Notes: generated by a model from the letters alone, not told the origin. A stretch of DNA of 64,000 nt from Opitutales bacterium (GCA_030729385.1 JANQXM010000006.1:4835-68834); one strand, 5' to 3'. Counted from the stretch's first letter, positions 1-11,812 are shown. Numbers and translations are program-made.

Positions 1-455
1 TCGAGTCGTCCACCGAGTCCGGTTTCGAGTAGCGCGATGTCGACCTTCTGTTCTGCGAAGCGAAGAAAGGCCATCGCCACCATGAACTCAAAGAAGGAAG
101 GGTGTTCGTCCGGGTCGTTTTTGCCGAGTGTTTCGGCATGTGGGCGCAATTGCTCAGTGTAGCTGCAGATGTCCGAGTGGGTGAGAATCTCCCGATTGAC
201 CTGCACACGTTCGCCTTGATGGACGAGGTGGGGCGAGTTGAAAAAGCCGGTTTTGTATCCGTTGGAACGATACAGTGCTTCAAGCATCGCGCAGGTAGAA
301 CCTTTGCCGTTGGTGCCTGCGACGTGAATGCTCGGGAATTTTCGCTCAGGGTGTCCGAGTGCTTCGACAAAGACACGCATGCGGTCGATGCCGTATTTAG
401 ACCCCTGGTTTCTAAGTGAGTAGAGGTAGTCGCGTGTTTGTTCGTAGCTAGGCAT
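1..455 (-). CDS. folC: Folylpolyglutamate synthase / dihydrofolate synthase, N-terminal part (truncated by window edge)
   Basis: Manual reverse-strand translation gives [78 protein letters not shown]..., with the [10 protein letters not shown] Mur-ligase/FolC P-loop. Confidence 0.9.
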   Translation of the reverse strand, partial: MPSYEQTRDYLYSLRNQGSKYGIDRMRVFVEALGHPERKFPSIHVAGTNGKGSTCAMLEALYRSNGYKTGFFNSPHLVHQGERVQVNREILTHSDICSYTEQLRPHAETLGKNDPDEHPSFFEFMVAMAFLRFAEQKVDIALLETGLGGRL

Positions 456-467
456 TTGATGCGGTGA

Positions 468-570
468 GAACATCGAACGTTGAACGTCCAACGTCCAATT
501 TTGAATGAAACAGTGGCGTGGCCGCTTTGGGACTATTCGATGTTCAGCGTTGGACGTTCGATGTTCAACG
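468..570. repeat. Intergenic nested inverted repeat built from AACGT/GAACG words
   Basis: GAACATCGA (468-476) and GAACGTCCAACG (482-493) are complementary to CGTTGGACGTTC (548-559) and TCGATGTTC (558-566; also 537-545). Confidence 0.75.
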
Positions 571-583
571 TAGCGCCTCGCGC

Positions 584-1444
584 CTAGCTAGCCTTGGCTT
601 TTTGCGGACGGTAGAGCGCTTTAATCAGGTTGATCAAGCGGTCACGCATTTCGAGGCGTGGCACGATCAAGTCGATAAGACCACGGTCGAGGAGGAACTC
701 GGAAGTTTGGAAGCCAGCAGGGAGGTCCTGTTGTGTGGTTTCCTTGATCACGCGAGGTCCTGCGAAACCAATCAAAGCTTCGGGCTCTGCGATGATTACA
801 TCGCCGAGCGATGCGTAACTCGCCATGACGCCAGCCATGGTTGGGTTGGTGAGGATCGAAAAATAAGGCATGCCTGCTTCGCTCAGGCGGGCGAGGGCAG
901 CACTGGTTTTAGCGAGCTGCATGAGGCTGAGAATACCTTCCTGCATACGTGCACCACCCGAGGCGGATACGATGATGACGGGAATCTTTTCTGCTGTGCC
1001 GCGCTCGATCGTGCGAGTGAGCTTTTCGCCGGCTGCGGAACCGAGGCTGGCTGCCATGAAACGGAAGTCCATCACTGCGATGCTGACGCGTGTGCCACCC
1101 ATTGTGCCGACGCCGGAAATGACGGTGTCTGTCTCCTTTGTCTTCGCCTGATTTTGTTTTAGCTTTTCAGGATATGAAGAGGTGGCGTTGAACTCGAGTG
1201 GGTCGAGGGAGCTGACCCCCATGTCCATTTCTTCAAAAGAGCCTTCGTCGAGCATCGAGGCGATACGATCGCGCGCCTTGAGTGGGAAGTGGTAGCCGCT
1301 GCTGGGGACGACCATCAGGTTTTCCTTCAACACTCGGTTGTAGATGATCTCGCCGGTCTTTGGGCATTTAGTCCAAAGATCTTTGGGGATGTCCTTTTTC
1401 TTAACCGTGACGGTTGAGTATTGGGGTTTTCCGAAAAGTGCCAT
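584..1444 (-). CDS. accD: Acetyl-CoA carboxylase carboxyltransferase subunit beta
   Basis: [58 protein letters not shown]...[11 protein letters not shown]...[11 protein letters not shown], typical AccD motifs. Confidence 0.95.
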   Translation of the reverse strand: MALFGKPQYSTVTVKKKDIPKDLWTKCPKTGEIIYNRVLKENLMVVPSSGYHFPLKARDRIASMLDEGSFEEMDMGVSSLDPLEFNATSSYPEKLKQNQAKTKETDTVISGVGTMGGTRVSIAVMDFRFMAASLGSAAGEKLTRTIERGTAEKIPVIIVSASGGARMQEGILSLMQLAKTSAALARLSEAGMPYFSILTNPTMAGVMASYASLGDVIIAEPEALIGFAGPRVIKETTQQDLPAGFQTSEFLLDRGLIDLIVPRLEMRDRLINLIKALYRPQKAKAS

Positions 1445-1480
1445 AATGAGAATTAGGATTAAAGTGAATAGTCAGATTGC

Positions 1481-2218
1481 TCAGCCATGCCCGAGGGTGA
1501 CGACTTTCAACTGGGTGGCTCCTGCGTTTTGCAGAACCTGAGCGCAGGCGTTCAGTGTTGCTCCAGTTGTAAATACGTCATCGACGAGGATGTATTGTTG
1601 ATCAGGGATTACAACCTTATCGGGGGCCAAAGCAAAGGCATTTTTTACATTTCGGTGACGTTGTTCGCGGTTCAGTTTGGTCTGAGTTTGGGTGTATTCT
1701 GTCCGAATCAGGAGATTTTCGACTTTTGAGCGGTGATCAGTCGTCTCTGCCAGCATGTTGGCGATTTTCTCGCTCTGGTTGTAGCCCCGCTCGCGCTCTT
1801 TAGCGGGATGTAGGGGGACGGGAACGAAGATCGAATTATCGATATAGCGTTGGTAGTAAGTTGCTTCTGCGACCATTTTGGCGGCATCTTTGAGGATGTA
1901 GAAACCGCTGTGGTATTTCAGCTCATGAATCATCGAGCGAGCCGCTCCCTTGGCTAAAAAGAGGGTTTTGCCTTGGTCAAAGACCGGTTCCAGCTCGGCG
2001 CAGTGCGGGCAAACCTTGGGTCCCGCCAGCATTCCGAAGAAAGGATAACCACAGGTGGAGCAAGCGGGCGGCGCGGAGATAAAAATATCCCGACTGCAGG
2101 AACGACAGAGAAAATCGTAGGGCGAATCTTCCACCATCTCATTACAATGCACACAAACTCGGGCAAAAAACACATCTGCCAGGGCTCGACCGATGGTATG
2201 TAGTGGCTTCGGGAGCAT
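1481..2218 (-). CDS. ComF family phosphoribosyltransferase-like protein
   Basis: N-terminal CxxC pairs (CVHC, CRSC, CSTCGYP, CPHC) and C-terminal PRTase motif [20 protein letters not shown]. Confidence 0.88.
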   Translation of the reverse strand: MLPKPLHTIGRALADVFFARVCVHCNEMVEDSPYDFLCRSCSRDIFISAPPACSTCGYPFFGMLAGPKVCPHCAELEPVFDQGKTLFLAKGAARSMIHELKYHSGFYILKDAAKMVAEATYYQRYIDNSIFVPVPLHPAKERERGYNQSEKIANMLAETTDHRSKVENLLIRTEYTQTQTKLNREQRHRNVKNAFALAPDKVVIPDQQYILVDDVFTTGATLNACAQVLQNAGATQLKVVTLGHG

Positions 2219-2247
2219 GTTTTCGGGAATGAATTGAATTAGCCTGA

Positions 2248-2988
2248 CTATTTATAAAAGACCTTATCGAGAAAGAGGCCTTTGGCAGGGGCGGTGACGA
2301 TGCGGTGGGTGCGTTGTTTGCTGTCGATGATTTCGCGAATGTCGTCGGGGGTGAGGCGTCCGCGGCCGACAGCGTAAAGCGCGCCAGCGAAAGTGCGCAC
2401 CATTTTGTAAAGGAAACCGGTGCCTTCGGTGTCGATGCGAATTTGTTTCCCCTGTTGTTTGATGGCGAGTCGGTGCACGGTTTTGACTGGGTTGGGATCG
2501 TTGTCTTTGCCGTGGGTTGCGCTGAGCGCGGTGTAGTCTTGTGTGCCAATGATGTGCTCGGCGGCTTTCTGCATCGCTTCGATATCGATTGGCAAGTCGC
2601 GGCAGTCCCAGACGTAGCGATTGTCGATGGGGTCGGCCCGACCCAAATAGATACGATAAATGTAGCGTTTGCCGGTCACTGAGTAGCGGGCATGAAAGTC
2701 GTCGCTCACTTTGCGGATCGATTTGATCTGGATCGTTTTGTCGAGGTTGGCGTGTAGGGCGCGAATCAGTTTGTCGCTTTCATGCTTCCAGTCGGCATCT
2801 AAATGAAAGCATTGCCCTCTGGCGTGCACACCGGCATCGGTGCGGCCGCTGCCATGGATTTGAATCTTCTGATCGAAGATTCCGGAGAGTGCAGCTTCGA
2901 TATGATTTTGCACAGCGCCGCCATTAGGCTGTCGTTGCCAGCCGTCGAAGTCGGTGCCGTCGTAGGCGCAGATACATTTCCAACGCAT
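2248..2988 (-). CDS. truA: tRNA pseudouridine synthase A
   Basis: [15 protein letters not shown]...[14 protein letters not shown] motif with the catalytic Asp region; 246 aa. Confidence 0.95.
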   Translation of the reverse strand: MRWKCICAYDGTDFDGWQRQPNGGAVQNHIEAALSGIFDQKIQIHGSGRTDAGVHARGQCFHLDADWKHESDKLIRALHANLDKTIQIKSIRKVSDDFHARYSVTGKRYIYRIYLGRADPIDNRYVWDCRDLPIDIEAMQKAAEHIIGTQDYTALSATHGKDNDPNPVKTVHRLAIKQQGKQIRIDTEGTGFLYKMVRTFAGALYAVGRGRLTPDDIREIIDSKQRTHRIVTAPAKGLFLDKVFYK

Positions 2989-3070
2989 GTGGGTGAAGAG
3001 TGAGGAGTGAAGTGTGAAATGTGAAGATTGAAGTTAAAGGTTAGGGGTTAGGGGTAGAGATTAGGGAGGG

Positions 3071-3158
3071 GAGAACGTCGAACGCTCAATGTTGAATAGA
3101 GCTTTCGTTACGGAGTCGTTCATAATTCGAAGTTGAACGTTGGAAGTTCGACGTTCTC
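3071..3158. repeat. Intergenic inverted repeat of the AACGT-word type
   Basis: GAGAACGTCGAAC (3071-3083) is a perfect 13-bp inverted match to GTTCGACGTTCTC (3146-3158). Confidence 0.75.
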
Positions 3159-3184
3159 ATCCCTTCTTGCTTGGCATCTAATGG

Positions 3185-3955
3185 TTGCCTGCAAGGCTGC
3201 GTTTGATGTTTGAATTAGAAACTGGGCAGTATGTGATGGTTGCTTTGGGCGCTCTCTTTGTTGGGCTCGGTAAGGGCGGACTGCCAGGTGTGGGTAATTT
3301 GACTGTGGTTTTATTGGCACTGGCATTGCCGGCGAAGGCTTCGGTTGGGGTGTTGCTGCCGATTCTCATTTCAGCGGATATCGTGGCGGTGATTGTTTAT
3401 CGGCGACATGCTATGTGGTCCTATATCGCTAAGCTAGCTCCTTGGACGGTGGTTGGCATTCTTGTGGGTTGGGTCGTTTTTAGCCGAGTGGATGATGCGC
3501 AGATGAAAGTGGTGATTGGCGCGATCCTTTTAAGTATGTGCGCGGTGCACTTTTTCCGTCGTTGGCAGCGACGCAATGAAACGGAGAAAGATAGCCTGCC
3601 GCATCATCCAGCTTTTATTATTGGGACGGGAGTCATCGGTGGTTTTGCCACGATGGTCGCCAATGCTGCCGGACCGGTGGCGGCTTTGTATTTTATCGCC
3701 TCGGGTTTGCCAAAGTATGCTTACATTGGCACAGCGGCTTGGTTCTTCTTTCTGGTGAATTTGTTTAAGGTGCCGTTCATGATGCAGCTGGGTATTATCG
3801 ATGCGGGCTCGATTACTTTCAGTTTACGTTTCATCCCCTATGCGCTTCTGGGTGCGGTGGTGGCACCTTTCATTGTGAAGCATATCAATCAGAAGTGGTT
3901 CGATTTTTTGATCTGGTTCTTCGTCATTATTGGCGGTCTGAAGTTGGTTCTTTAG
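3185..3955 (+). CDS. TSUP (TauE/SafE) family sulfite exporter-like membrane protein
   Basis: Polytopic protein with [43 protein letters not shown] and an internal repeat-like [24 protein letters not shown]. Confidence 0.88.
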   Translation: MPARLRLMFELETGQYVMVALGALFVGLGKGGLPGVGNLTVVLLALALPAKASVGVLLPILISADIVAVIVYRRHAMWSYIAKLAPWTVVGILVGWVVFSRVDDAQMKVVIGAILLSMCAVHFFRRWQRRNETEKDSLPHHPAFIIGTGVIGGFATMVANAAGPVAALYFIASGLPKYAYIGTAAWFFFLVNLFKVPFMMQLGIIDAGSITFSLRFIPYALLGAVVAPFIVKHINQKWFDFLIWFFVIIGGLKLVL

Positions 3956-3992
3956 CACTGACATCTGGCTTCTATTTTTTAACTTATAAGCG

Positions 3993-4580
3993 ATGGCAAA
4001 ATCTTCACGCAAACTATGGGCAGAATATGTGGCTCGTGGCGGTCCTTCAGCAAAGAAGGGCGTGGCTGTGTCGTCAAAATTACCGACGCCATTTCAGGGC
4101 GTGGTTCTGGGGATCGATCCGAGCCTGCGCGGAAGTGGTTTTGCGATTTTGGACTATCGTTCTAGTTCGGACATTCGCGTGATTGAGACATGCACCTTGA
4201 AGTTGAAGCCAGCGATTTCACAGATCGAATGTTTGGGTGCGATTGGGAATCAGGTGGAGGACTTTATCGATAAACATAAGATCAAGCACGTAGCGATTGA
4301 AGAGACGATCTACGTGCAAAACTATCAGACCGCGCAGATTCTTGGTGCGGCTCGGGGAGCAGCCATTGCGGTGGCTGCGATGCGGGGATTGCCAGTTTTT
4401 GAATATGCACCCTTGCGGGTGAAGCAAGCGGTTGTCGGGGCGGGGCGTGCAAGCAAGGAGCAGGTGGCGAAAACGATGCAGGGCTTGACCGGCACTGATT
4501 TCGGTCTGCGGTTCGACGAGTCCGATGCGGCGGCGGTGGCGCTTTGCCATGCCTTTACTTGGAAGGATTTATCCGTATAA
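3993..4580 (+). CDS. ruvC: Crossover junction endodeoxyribonuclease RuvC
   Basis: [16 protein letters not shown] ... [24 protein letters not shown] ... [13 protein letters not shown] RuvC motifs. Confidence 0.9.
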   Translation: MAKSSRKLWAEYVARGGPSAKKGVAVSSKLPTPFQGVVLGIDPSLRGSGFAILDYRSSSDIRVIETCTLKLKPAISQIECLGAIGNQVEDFIDKHKIKHVAIEETIYVQNYQTAQILGAARGAAIAVAAMRGLPVFEYAPLRVKQAVVGAGRASKEQVAKTMQGLTGTDFGLRFDESDAAAVALCHAFTWKDLSV

Positions 4581-4597
4581 TCTCAGACCTATTTCTT

Positions 4598-5407
4598 ATG
4601 AGCTCTAATAACCCTCAAGATCCTAGTGCCGATAATCTCAGTGATTTTGAGCATCAACCGAATCAGGACTTTGCCTACGGCAGTCCGACCGATGAGGAAA
4701 TTCGTCTTCAGGCGCTGAATCATACCAAGGATAAGCTGCTGTCTGTTGTGGGGCACGATTTGCGCTCAGCTATTGGCGGGGTGGTGTCGATTGTGTATAT
4801 GTTGGATAAGCGTTTAGAGCAGGGCGACATGGAGGATGCGAAACGTCTGAGCGGGTTGATTCGTCGCGCGGCGTTGGATGCAGATGATCTGTTGAAAGAT
4901 TTGGTCACTTGGACTCGAAACTCAGGGCAGGAGCTGAACTTTCGATTGGAGTCGATGGATGTGGTGGAATTGGTGGAGACGGAAATTGCGCGTTTGCAAT
5001 CGGTCGCAATGCGAAAAAAGCAGCGTATTCGCTTGGAGGCATATGACAGTGGCATGATCCGAGCCGACTCGAACATGCTGCAGGCTATTTTTAGAAACTT
5101 GCTGACGAATGCGCTTAAGTTCTCTGACCACGAGTCGGACGTAACTGTGCGTATTTATCGTCAACCTGGCTTATGGGAATTCCAAGTGTGCGATAAAGGT
5201 ATCGGCATGTCGGCTGAGGTGCAGGATGTTTTGCTGAAGATTGATAAGCGCAAGCAAAAGCCCGGCACCTCTGGCGAGACGGGATCGGGGTTCGGTTTGT
5301 TACTCTGTGAAGATTTCATTCAGCGTCATGGCGGGCATTTGACTTGGGAGTCGGCACTCGGGCGTGGCACGACTTTTTCTTTCACTATTCCAGAGTTGTT
5401 GGGCTGA
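4598..5407 (+). CDS. Sensor histidine kinase (HisKA + HATPase_c), no evident sensory domain
   Basis: [11 protein letters not shown]-box, [11 protein letters not shown]-box, DKGIGMS and [18 protein letters not shown]. The ATG at 4598 is preferred over the ORF-track start at 4544. Confidence 0.85.
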   Translation: MSSNNPQDPSADNLSDFEHQPNQDFAYGSPTDEEIRLQALNHTKDKLLSVVGHDLRSAIGGVVSIVYMLDKRLEQGDMEDAKRLSGLIRRAALDADDLLKDLVTWTRNSGQELNFRLESMDVVELVETEIARLQSVAMRKKQRIRLEAYDSGMIRADSNMLQAIFRNLLTNALKFSDHESDVTVRIYRQPGLWEFQVCDKGIGMSAEVQDVLLKIDKRKQKPGTSGETGSGFGLLLCEDFIQRHGGHLTWESALGRGTTFSFTIPELLG

Positions 5408-5414
5408 GTTTAAT

Positions 5415-6125
5415 ATGGCTGAAACGGTTTTGATTACAGGTGTCAGTTCGGGTCTTGGCCACGGATTGGCAGAAGTTTTTTTGGAGCGCGGTGCGACTGT
5501 ATACGGATGCAGCCGACGAAAGCCTCAAGGTCTGGTCGATAAAGGAATGCGCTTTGCTTCGATTGATTTGGGCAATGCCGCAGGCGGCGGATCTGCGTTG
5601 AAGGAATGGATTGCTCCTGTTAGTCGATTTGATTTGGTCATTTTGAATGCTGGCAAACTCGGGCAGATTCGCGACATGCAGGATGCGCCACTGGAAGATC
5701 TGCGAGGGACGATGGAGGTCAACGTTTGGTCAAATAAGTGGATGCTGGATGTCTTGTTTGAGCGCGTCTCCATGGTGAAGCAAGTGGTGGCGATATCATC
5801 GGGTGCTTCTTTGTCGGGAAGTCGTGGATGGAATGGCTATAGCATTTCCAAAGCAGCGTTGAATATGTTGATCAAACTTTACGCAGGCGAGCGACCGGAC
5901 ACACATTTCACGTCGCTGGCACCTGGCTTGATCGATAGCGCGATGCAAGACTACCTAACGAATTTACCCGCGGATGACCGTTTTGAGCCACTGGAGATTT
6001 TGAAAGCAGCGAAGGGAACGGAGCAAATGCCCGACGGTAAGGTCTGCGCGAAGAAGTTAATCGATGCCTTCCCAAGTTTGCTTGATCTGCAAAGTGGCGG
6101 TTACGCGGATATCCGAAAACTGTGA
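5415..6125 (+). CDS. Short-chain dehydrogenase/reductase (SDR) family protein
   Basis: [18 protein letters not shown] (TGxxxGxG), [15 protein letters not shown] (YxxxK). Confidence 0.88.
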   Translation: MAETVLITGVSSGLGHGLAEVFLERGATVYGCSRRKPQGLVDKGMRFASIDLGNAAGGGSALKEWIAPVSRFDLVILNAGKLGQIRDMQDAPLEDLRGTMEVNVWSNKWMLDVLFERVSMVKQVVAISSGASLSGSRGWNGYSISKAALNMLIKLYAGERPDTHFTSLAPGLIDSAMQDYLTNLPADDRFEPLEILKAAKGTEQMPDGKVCAKKLIDAFPSLLDLQSGGYADIRKL

Positions 6126-8081
6126 CTATTGTGCGATCGGGAATCCTGCGCGTTCAGGATACTTTTCGATAAACTTCAGGAAGATGTCTTTGGCGACGGG
6201 GCCTGCGGTTGATCCGCCGTGGTAGCTGTCGCTGGCTTTAGTGCCTTCGACCATGACGGCGACGGCGATTTGTGGATTGTCGGCTGGAGCAAAACCGACG
6301 AACCAAGCTAGGTTGACTTCTTTACCATGGGCGCGGAAGTCGGCGGTGCCTGTTTTGCCGGCGATGGGGAGACCGTCGATTTGCACGAGACGACCCGTTC
6401 CGTCGGGACCGATGACGCGTTGCATGCCCTCCCAAAGTTTTTGATATTGTTTTTGAGTGAGTCCGATCGGCTCGCCGCCATGGTTGACCTGCATGCCCTC
6501 TTCACGGGACAGTGCGCGAAGGGTCGGTTGTGTTCGTGTTTCGCCGCGCGCGATGGATGCGATGACAGTTGCCATCTGGAGCGGTGTGACGAGTAGGAAG
6601 CCTTGACCAATGGCGGTGTTGGCAGTGTCGCCGGGCACCCAGCCAGCCCCCACTTTTTCGCGTTTCCACTCTTTGCTGGGCACGACTAGCCGGCTGGTTT
6701 CATAGGGCACTTCGATGCCGGTTTTTTGATCGAGCCCAAAGCAGATCGCCTCGGCACTCAGTATGTCGATACCCATTTTCAGACCCTCGGTGTAGTAGAA
6801 GACGTTGCAACTGCCTTCGATGGCGCCCGCGAGATCGACGACGCCGTGGCCGTAGCGCGCATGGCAACGAAAGATACGGTTGCCGAGGCGATAGACGCCT
6901 TGGCAATCATGCTTGGTTTCAGTGTTGAAAGTGCCCGCGCGCAGTCCGGCGATGGAAGTGATTAATTTAAAAGTGGAACCTGGTGGGTAGGAGAGTTGAA
7001 GGGAGCGATTGAGCCATGCGCCGCGTTCATTGATTTCATCAAAAGTGGTGCGTGGGATGAATGGGCTAAGGTCGTTGAGATCGTAGCTGGGGTGGCTGAC
7101 AATGGTGAGCACTTCTCCGGTGCGCACGTCGAGCGCAATGGCTGCGCCGGTTCGGTCGCCAAGTGCGGTTTCGGCGGCAAGTTGAAGGTCGATATCGATA
7201 CTGGCGATGAGGTCTTCGCCTTGTTTGGGCGGTACCATGTCGAGGCGTGTATCTTGAAAGCCGAGTGGATCGACTCGCCACATTTCGGTGCCTGTTGTGC
7301 CTGAAAGTAAATCGTCGAAAGAACGCTCAAGTCCTGTCTTTCCTCGCTTCGTTTTGAAGGTGTAAGTTTTGATGCCATCGCTTGGAATATCTTCGGGGTC
7401 TGGGTTGACGTTTTGCACGTAGCCGAGTGTGTGTGCGGCAGCCACTCCGTAAGGGTAGTAGCGCGCGGTGTCGGTATGGACTTGTATCGGAGAGTGCTTT
7501 GGGTGCAACTGCTCGATCAGGCGGGCGTATTGGTCGGGGCTAAGGTCTTCAACTAGGGGCAAGGGGAGGAGTAGTTGTTCGTTGAAGTGTCGAATGACTT
7601 TGCTCCTCGAAAGCGTATCATCTCGTCCAGTGATCTGATTGATCTGATCGACGTAGCGTTGGATGACGTTCATGCGAGCCGTCCACGCGCAATCGCTACG
7701 GTTGGCGATGGGCACGGTGTCAGGGCGAAGCTCGAGAGGGGTCTGCTCAAATTCTTCAACGAGTGTTGCATCGGCTGCGTCGCGAACGACGACGAACTCT
7801 TTGCGAAACTCTTTACGAAGATCGTCTAGGTAAACGACTGCAGAGTAGTGGGGGCGATTGCCGACAAGTAGGCGACCGTTTCGGTCGTAAATGTCTCCTC
7901 GTGGGCCGGGTTTGAGTATGCGACGTTCGGTTTGGCGTTTTTCGAGTTCTTTATACTCGTTCATGGCGATGAGCTGCCGCCATGCGAGTCCGGCAACCAG
8001 CACGCCGCTGGCAACTAGCACAATCCATAGGAAGAAGAGGATGCGCGGGTTATCCCCTTTATGCACATCGAATTGGCTCAT
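6126..8081 (-). CDS. mrdA: Penicillin-binding protein 2
   Basis: [12 protein letters not shown], transpeptidase SXXK ([12 protein letters not shown]), SCN ([11 protein letters not shown]), KTGTAD; adjacent to mreBCD. Confidence 0.93.
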   Translation of the reverse strand: MSQFDVHKGDNPRILFFLWIVLVASGVLVAGLAWRQLIAMNEYKELEKRQTERRILKPGPRGDIYDRNGRLLVGNRPHYSAVVYLDDLRKEFRKEFVVVRDAADATLVEEFEQTPLELRPDTVPIANRSDCAWTARMNVIQRYVDQINQITGRDDTLSRSKVIRHFNEQLLLPLPLVEDLSPDQYARLIEQLHPKHSPIQVHTDTARYYPYGVAAAHTLGYVQNVNPDPEDIPSDGIKTYTFKTKRGKTGLERSFDDLLSGTTGTEMWRVDPLGFQDTRLDMVPPKQGEDLIASIDIDLQLAAETALGDRTGAAIALDVRTGEVLTIVSHPSYDLNDLSPFIPRTTFDEINERGAWLNRSLQLSYPPGSTFKLITSIAGLRAGTFNTETKHDCQGVYRLGNRIFRCHARYGHGVVDLAGAIEGSCNVFYYTEGLKMGIDILSAEAICFGLDQKTGIEVPYETSRLVVPSKEWKREKVGAGWVPGDTANTAIGQGFLLVTPLQMATVIASIARGETRTQPTLRALSREEGMQVNHGGEPIGLTQKQYQKLWEGMQRVIGPDGTGRLVQIDGLPIAGKTGTADFRAHGKEVNLAWFVGFAPADNPQIAVAVMVEGTKASDSYHGGSTAGPVAKDIFLKFIEKYPERAGFPIAQ

Positions 8082-8608
8082 AAGATAGGAAAGTCTTCCG
8101 GTTCAGTGTCTAGATGGCATAACTCGAACAGTGTGCGCTGCAGGTTGAAGAACCACGGCGCGACAACTAGAAGAGTGAGGTGTGAAATGAGTGAGGTAAG
8201 TATCACTTGTATCCAAAATGCAGATACGAGTAGATTTCCTACGCCTGATGCGATAGTGATTAATGCGATGGCGAAGAAATTACACGCATGTGCCAAAAGT
8301 ATGGGGTGGTAGTTGTGCTCTGCACGGAAGCGAAAACGTATTTGAAAAATGAATGCACCAGCTGCGAGAAAACCAAGGGTTATCAGGCCGAATGAGGTGG
8401 GTAAGGCTGCGTCGACCCATAATCCTGTGAGTAAAGTGCAAAGCACATAGGATCTGTGGCGCAGAAAGATGGCTGGTAGCACGACCATGGGCCCAAGTAG
8501 GACTAGATAGAGTAACCAGTTGCTGAGGGCGGAGTTGACCAACAGCGTCAAATAGAGGAGCAGCACATTTGCGCCGAACATAATAATAATGCGTGGATCA
8601 AGGAGCAT
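8078..8608 (-). CDS. mreD: Putative rod shape-determining protein MreD (hydrophobic)
   Basis: 176-aa multi-TM protein located between mreC and the PBP2 gene. Confidence 0.65.
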   Translation of the reverse strand: MLLDPRIIIMFGANVLLLYLTLLVNSALSNWLLYLVLLGPMVVLPAIFLRHRSYVLCTLLTGLWVDAALPTSFGLITLGFLAAGAFIFQIRFRFRAEHNYHPILLAHACNFFAIALITIASGVGNLLVSAFWIQVILTSLISHLTLLVVAPWFFNLQRTLFELCHLDTEPEDFPIL

Positions 8609-9449
8609 CGGTATCGAATTCGAGCGGGTTGAGCGGGATCAAAACGGCGACTTCATTGAGGCTAAGTAACCGCTCGTCGAGTAAGACCGTGCCCGCCTGA
8701 AAAATGCCTGTGCTGCCGGGTTCGAGCCAAGCGACGGTGCCGAGCATGAGGCCTGGAGGGAAGGTGCCGCCGAGTTGAGTTGAGACGAGTTTGAGTGGGG
8801 CTTGAGAGTTGGCGACGAGATCTTGAGGTGCATCTCGAACAGTGCCTTCGGGGTCGCCAAAGCCACTTTGTAGGATGCCTTGGTAAACGACGGGTCGACC
8901 ATCGCCTTCGAGCGTCGCAGCCATGCGAAAGTTCGGGCTGGTGACGAGCTCGACGCAACTGGTGAATGCGTTCACTTCGACAACGCGACCAACCACACCA
9001 CCGGAAAAGATGACGGCGGCACCTTCGGGGATGTTGTAGTCATTCCCTTTGCGGATAATGATTTGTTGCCACCATGCGCTCAGGTCGCGGCGCACGACGC
9101 GGGCGACTTCGTAGCGGAATTCACGTCGGCTCGGCAGATTCAATATCGATTCGAGGCGTTCGACCTCGGCTTCGAGTGATTCGTTACGCTGGGCGTAGTA
9201 TTGGTAGTATGCTTTTTCGCGAGCGAGCTCGCGGCCGGCTTCGATGAGCTCGATTTTTGAATGGCTGCGTCTTGCCCAGAAGCCTTCAAGGTCGTCGAGG
9301 TATGAACTGACGATCCACGCCGGGGCTTGAAACTCCGTAAAGCTTACTTTGAGAAAGGATTTTACAAAGGTGGGCACGACCCACCAAGCGATAAGAAAGA
9401 CGCCTAAGGCGACTATCGGTTTAAGCTTATCGAGGCGTAGTTGCGCCAC
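8598..9449 (-). CDS. mreC: Rod shape-determining protein MreC
   Basis: Single N-terminal TM, coiled coil, then VVRRDLSAWWQQIIIRKGNDYNIPEGAAVIFSGGVVGRVVEVN. Confidence 0.88.
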   Translation of the reverse strand: MAQLRLDKLKPIVALGVFLIAWWVVPTFVKSFLKVSFTEFQAPAWIVSSYLDDLEGFWARRSHSKIELIEAGRELAREKAYYQYYAQRNESLEAEVERLESILNLPSRREFRYEVARVVRRDLSAWWQQIIIRKGNDYNIPEGAAVIFSGGVVGRVVEVNAFTSCVELVTSPNFRMAATLEGDGRPVVYQGILQSGFGDPEGTVRDAPQDLVANSQAPLKLVSTQLGGTFPPGLMLGTVAWLEPGSTGIFQAGTVLLDERLLSLNEVAVLIPLNPLEFDTDAP

Positions 9450-9457
9450 TGTTTAGG

Positions 9458-10480
9458 TTAGCTTTTAGGGTTACCTGTGAGGTCTTTCAAAAGAAAGGCC
9501 AACTCATCCAAAACCATACCTGTGCCATTTGCGACCGCACTGAGTGGGTCGTCGGCAATGATTACTGGTAATCCAGTGGCATCGCTCAACGCTTGGTCAA
9601 GACCACGAATCAAGGCACCTCCGCCGGCGAGGAAAAATCCGCGGTCAACGAGATCAGCTGAAAGCTCCGGCGGGCAACGTTCGAGGGCATTACGCACAAG
9701 CTCGACGATGGAAGCGATGGTGTCAGAAAGGGCTTCGCGGATTTCTTGCGAAGTGATGGTGATCGTCTTCGGGAGTCCGGCGACAGAGTCACGGCCACGC
9801 ACTTCCATGGAGACTTCTTCTTCCAGTGGGAAAGCGGATCCGACACGAATTTTAATTTCTTCTGCGGTGCGCTCGCCGATCATCAAATTGTAAGCGCGCT
9901 TCATGTAGTTGACTACGGCGCTATCGATTTCGTCGCCGCCGACGCGGATACTCTTGGTGTAAACGACACCAGCAAGTGAGATGATCGCGACTTCGGTGGT
10001 GCCACCGCCGATATCGACGATCATGTTCGCGGCTGGTTCGTCGATGGGGAGACCCACGCCGATAGCGGCAGCCATGGGCTCTTCGAGTAGCACGACATCG
10101 CGTGCGCCGGCACGGATGGCAGAGTCTTTAACAGCACGGCGTTCCACTTCTGTGATGCCCGAGGGGACAGCCACGACGATACGGGGTGCTACAAATGTTT
10201 TCTTCCGATTCACCTTGTTGATGAAATACCGGAGCATGGCTTCGGTGATCTCAAAATCGGCGATGACGCCGTCCTTCATGGGGCGAATCGCGGTGATGTT
10301 TCCAGGGGTGCGTCCGAGCATCTTTTTCGCTTCGGAGCCAACTGCGCAGACCTTCTTGGTCGAGGTGTAGATCGCGACGACGCTGGGCTCTCGTAGGACG
10401 ATGCCCTTTTCTTTAGCGAACACGAGGGTGTTTGCTGTGCCGAGGTCGATGCCGATGTCGTTGGATAGAAAGCCGATCAC
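9458..10480 (-). CDS. mreB: Rod shape-determining protein MreB
   Basis: DIGIDLGTANTLVFAKEKGIVLREPSVVAI ... IVDIGGGTTEVAIISLAGVV ... FLAGGGALIRGLD. Confidence 0.96.
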   Translation of the reverse strand: MIGFLSNDIGIDLGTANTLVFAKEKGIVLREPSVVAIYTSTKKVCAVGSEAKKMLGRTPGNITAIRPMKDGVIADFEITEAMLRYFINKVNRKKTFVAPRIVVAVPSGITEVERRAVKDSAIRAGARDVVLLEEPMAAAIGVGLPIDEPAANMIVDIGGGTTEVAIISLAGVVYTKSIRVGGDEIDSAVVNYMKRAYNLMIGERTAEEIKIRVGSAFPLEEEVSMEVRGRDSVAGLPKTITITSQEIREALSDTIASIVELVRNALERCPPELSADLVDRGFFLAGGGALIRGLDQALSDATGLPVIIADDPLSAVANGTGMVLDELAFLLKDLTGNPKS

Positions 10481-10590
10481 GTTGTGCGAGAGGTTGAGAT
10501 GTGCGTGCCCACCAGTGGGCGAGCAGGGTGAGTATTTCTATGAAAGCGATTGAAAGTCAAATAATTACCATAGAATAGGCAAACTACAGA

Positions 10591-11772
10591 CTAAGCGACC
10601 ACTTTGAAGAAGATGCGCTTACCTGCTTGGAAAATGCTTTCGCTTTCAGGCGGTGTGATTTCGACGTTTGGATCGGTCTGTTTTTCGCCGTCCATCTTGA
10701 CTCCACCTTGCTGCACGAGGCGGCGGATGGCACCCTTGCTTTCGAATAGGTCGGATTGTGCCATCACTTCAAAGAGGGGTGCGCTGGCTGCGTCGCCGAG
10801 CAGATCGCTCCATGTGAAAGTGGGCATGTCGTCGGGCAGCTTATTCTTCGAGAAAACCTGCTCGAACTGCTCAAGCTCGTGCTTGCCTGCTTGCATGGAA
10901 TGGAATTGGCCAACCAGTGAGCTTGCGAGGTGCTTCTTGGCCTCCATCGGGTGACCTGCTTTGAGCTTTTCGATCTTTTCGTCGCTCAATTCGAGGAGGA
11001 GTTGGTAGTAGGTCCACATCGTGTCGTCGCTGATCGACATGATTTTACCAAACATATCCTTCGGAGAATCGGTGAAGGCGATGTAGTTGTCGGCGCTCTT
11101 CGACATTTTTTTAGTGCCATCCAGACCGACAAGTAGCGGCATGGTGATCACGGCTTGCTCCATCTTGCCGGCGTCTTTTTGCAGTGCGCGACCGACGAGC
11201 ATATTGAAGAGTTGGTCGGTGCCGCCGATTTCGACGTCAGCGTTGAGGATGAGCGAGTCGTAACCTTGGATAAGCGGATACATGAATTCGATCATGGAGA
11301 TCGGTGCATTGCTTGCGTAGCGCTTGGCGAAGTCATCGCGCTCAAGCATACGGGCCACGGTCATCTTGCGAGCGAGTTTGAGGCAGTCCTCAAAGCTCAT
11401 GTCGTTGAACCAAGAGCTGTTATAAACGACTGTGGTCTTTTCTTCGTCGAGGATCTTAAAGGCTTGTTCGAGATAGGTTTCTGCGTTCCCAAAGATCTCT
11501 TCCTTTGTGAGCACCGGTCGAGTGCTGGAGCGTCCGGACGGGTCGCCAATGAGGGTGGTGAAGTCGCCGATGATTAGAACAGCTTCGTGCCCAAGGTCTT
11601 GGAATTGGCGTAGTTTATTGAACACCACCAAGTGACCGAAGGTCAGATCGGGGCGTGTCGGATCGACGCCTAGTTTAACGCGCAATGGGCGGTTGCCGTG
11701 CATGCGATCTTCGAGTTCGGCTTCACCGATGATGGTCTCGGTGTTGGTGCGGATGGTTTCTATCAGGCTCAT
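10591..11772 (-). CDS. tyrS: Tyrosine--tRNA ligase
   Basis: Class I aaRS motifs: RVKLGVDPTRPDLTFGHLVV (HIGH-like), KMSKS; C-terminal S4-like domain. Confidence 0.94.
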   Translation of the reverse strand: MSLIETIRTNTETIIGEAELEDRMHGNRPLRVKLGVDPTRPDLTFGHLVVFNKLRQFQDLGHEAVLIIGDFTTLIGDPSGRSSTRPVLTKEEIFGNAETYLEQAFKILDEEKTTVVYNSSWFNDMSFEDCLKLARKMTVARMLERDDFAKRYASNAPISMIEFMYPLIQGYDSLILNADVEIGGTDQLFNMLVGRALQKDAGKMEQAVITMPLLVGLDGTKKMSKSADNYIAFTDSPKDMFGKIMSISDDTMWTYYQLLLELSDEKIEKLKAGHPMEAKKHLASSLVGQFHSMQAGKHELEQFEQVFSKNKLPDDMPTFTWSDLLGDAASAPLFEVMAQSDLFESKGAIRRLVQQGGVKMDGEKQTDPNVEITPPESESIFQAGKRIFFKVVA

Positions 11773-11778
11773 TTTTTT

Positions 11779-11812
11779 GGAAGTGAGGAGTCAGGAGTTA
11801 GAAGTCAGAGTG
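11779..11812. repeat. Copy of dispersed GGAGTTAGAAGTCAG word-repeat
   Basis: aagtgaggagtcaggagttagaagtcagag; the 15-mer GGAGTTAGAAGTCAG (11794-11808) recurs exactly at 62903-62917. Confidence 0.7.

Noticed and set aside
518-1162. 214-aa plus-strand ORF
   Set aside because: Antisense to accD, whose frame is unmistakable; an artefact of GC-biased codon usage.
4598-5407. Histidine kinase near ruvC as part of a novel signalling system
   Set aside because: No partner response regulator or sensory domain nearby; appears to be an ordinary orphan kinase.
6962-7378. Antisense/alternate-frame ORFs within the mrdA gene (also at 6308-6610, 6700-6906, 6996-7304)
   Set aside because: They overlap a clear PBP2 coding frame and have skewed composition.
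10507-10520. Hairpin GCCCAC-CA-GTGGGC between mreB and tyrS
   Set aside because: Two-nt loop and no T-tract on either strand; too weak to call a terminator or regulatory element.
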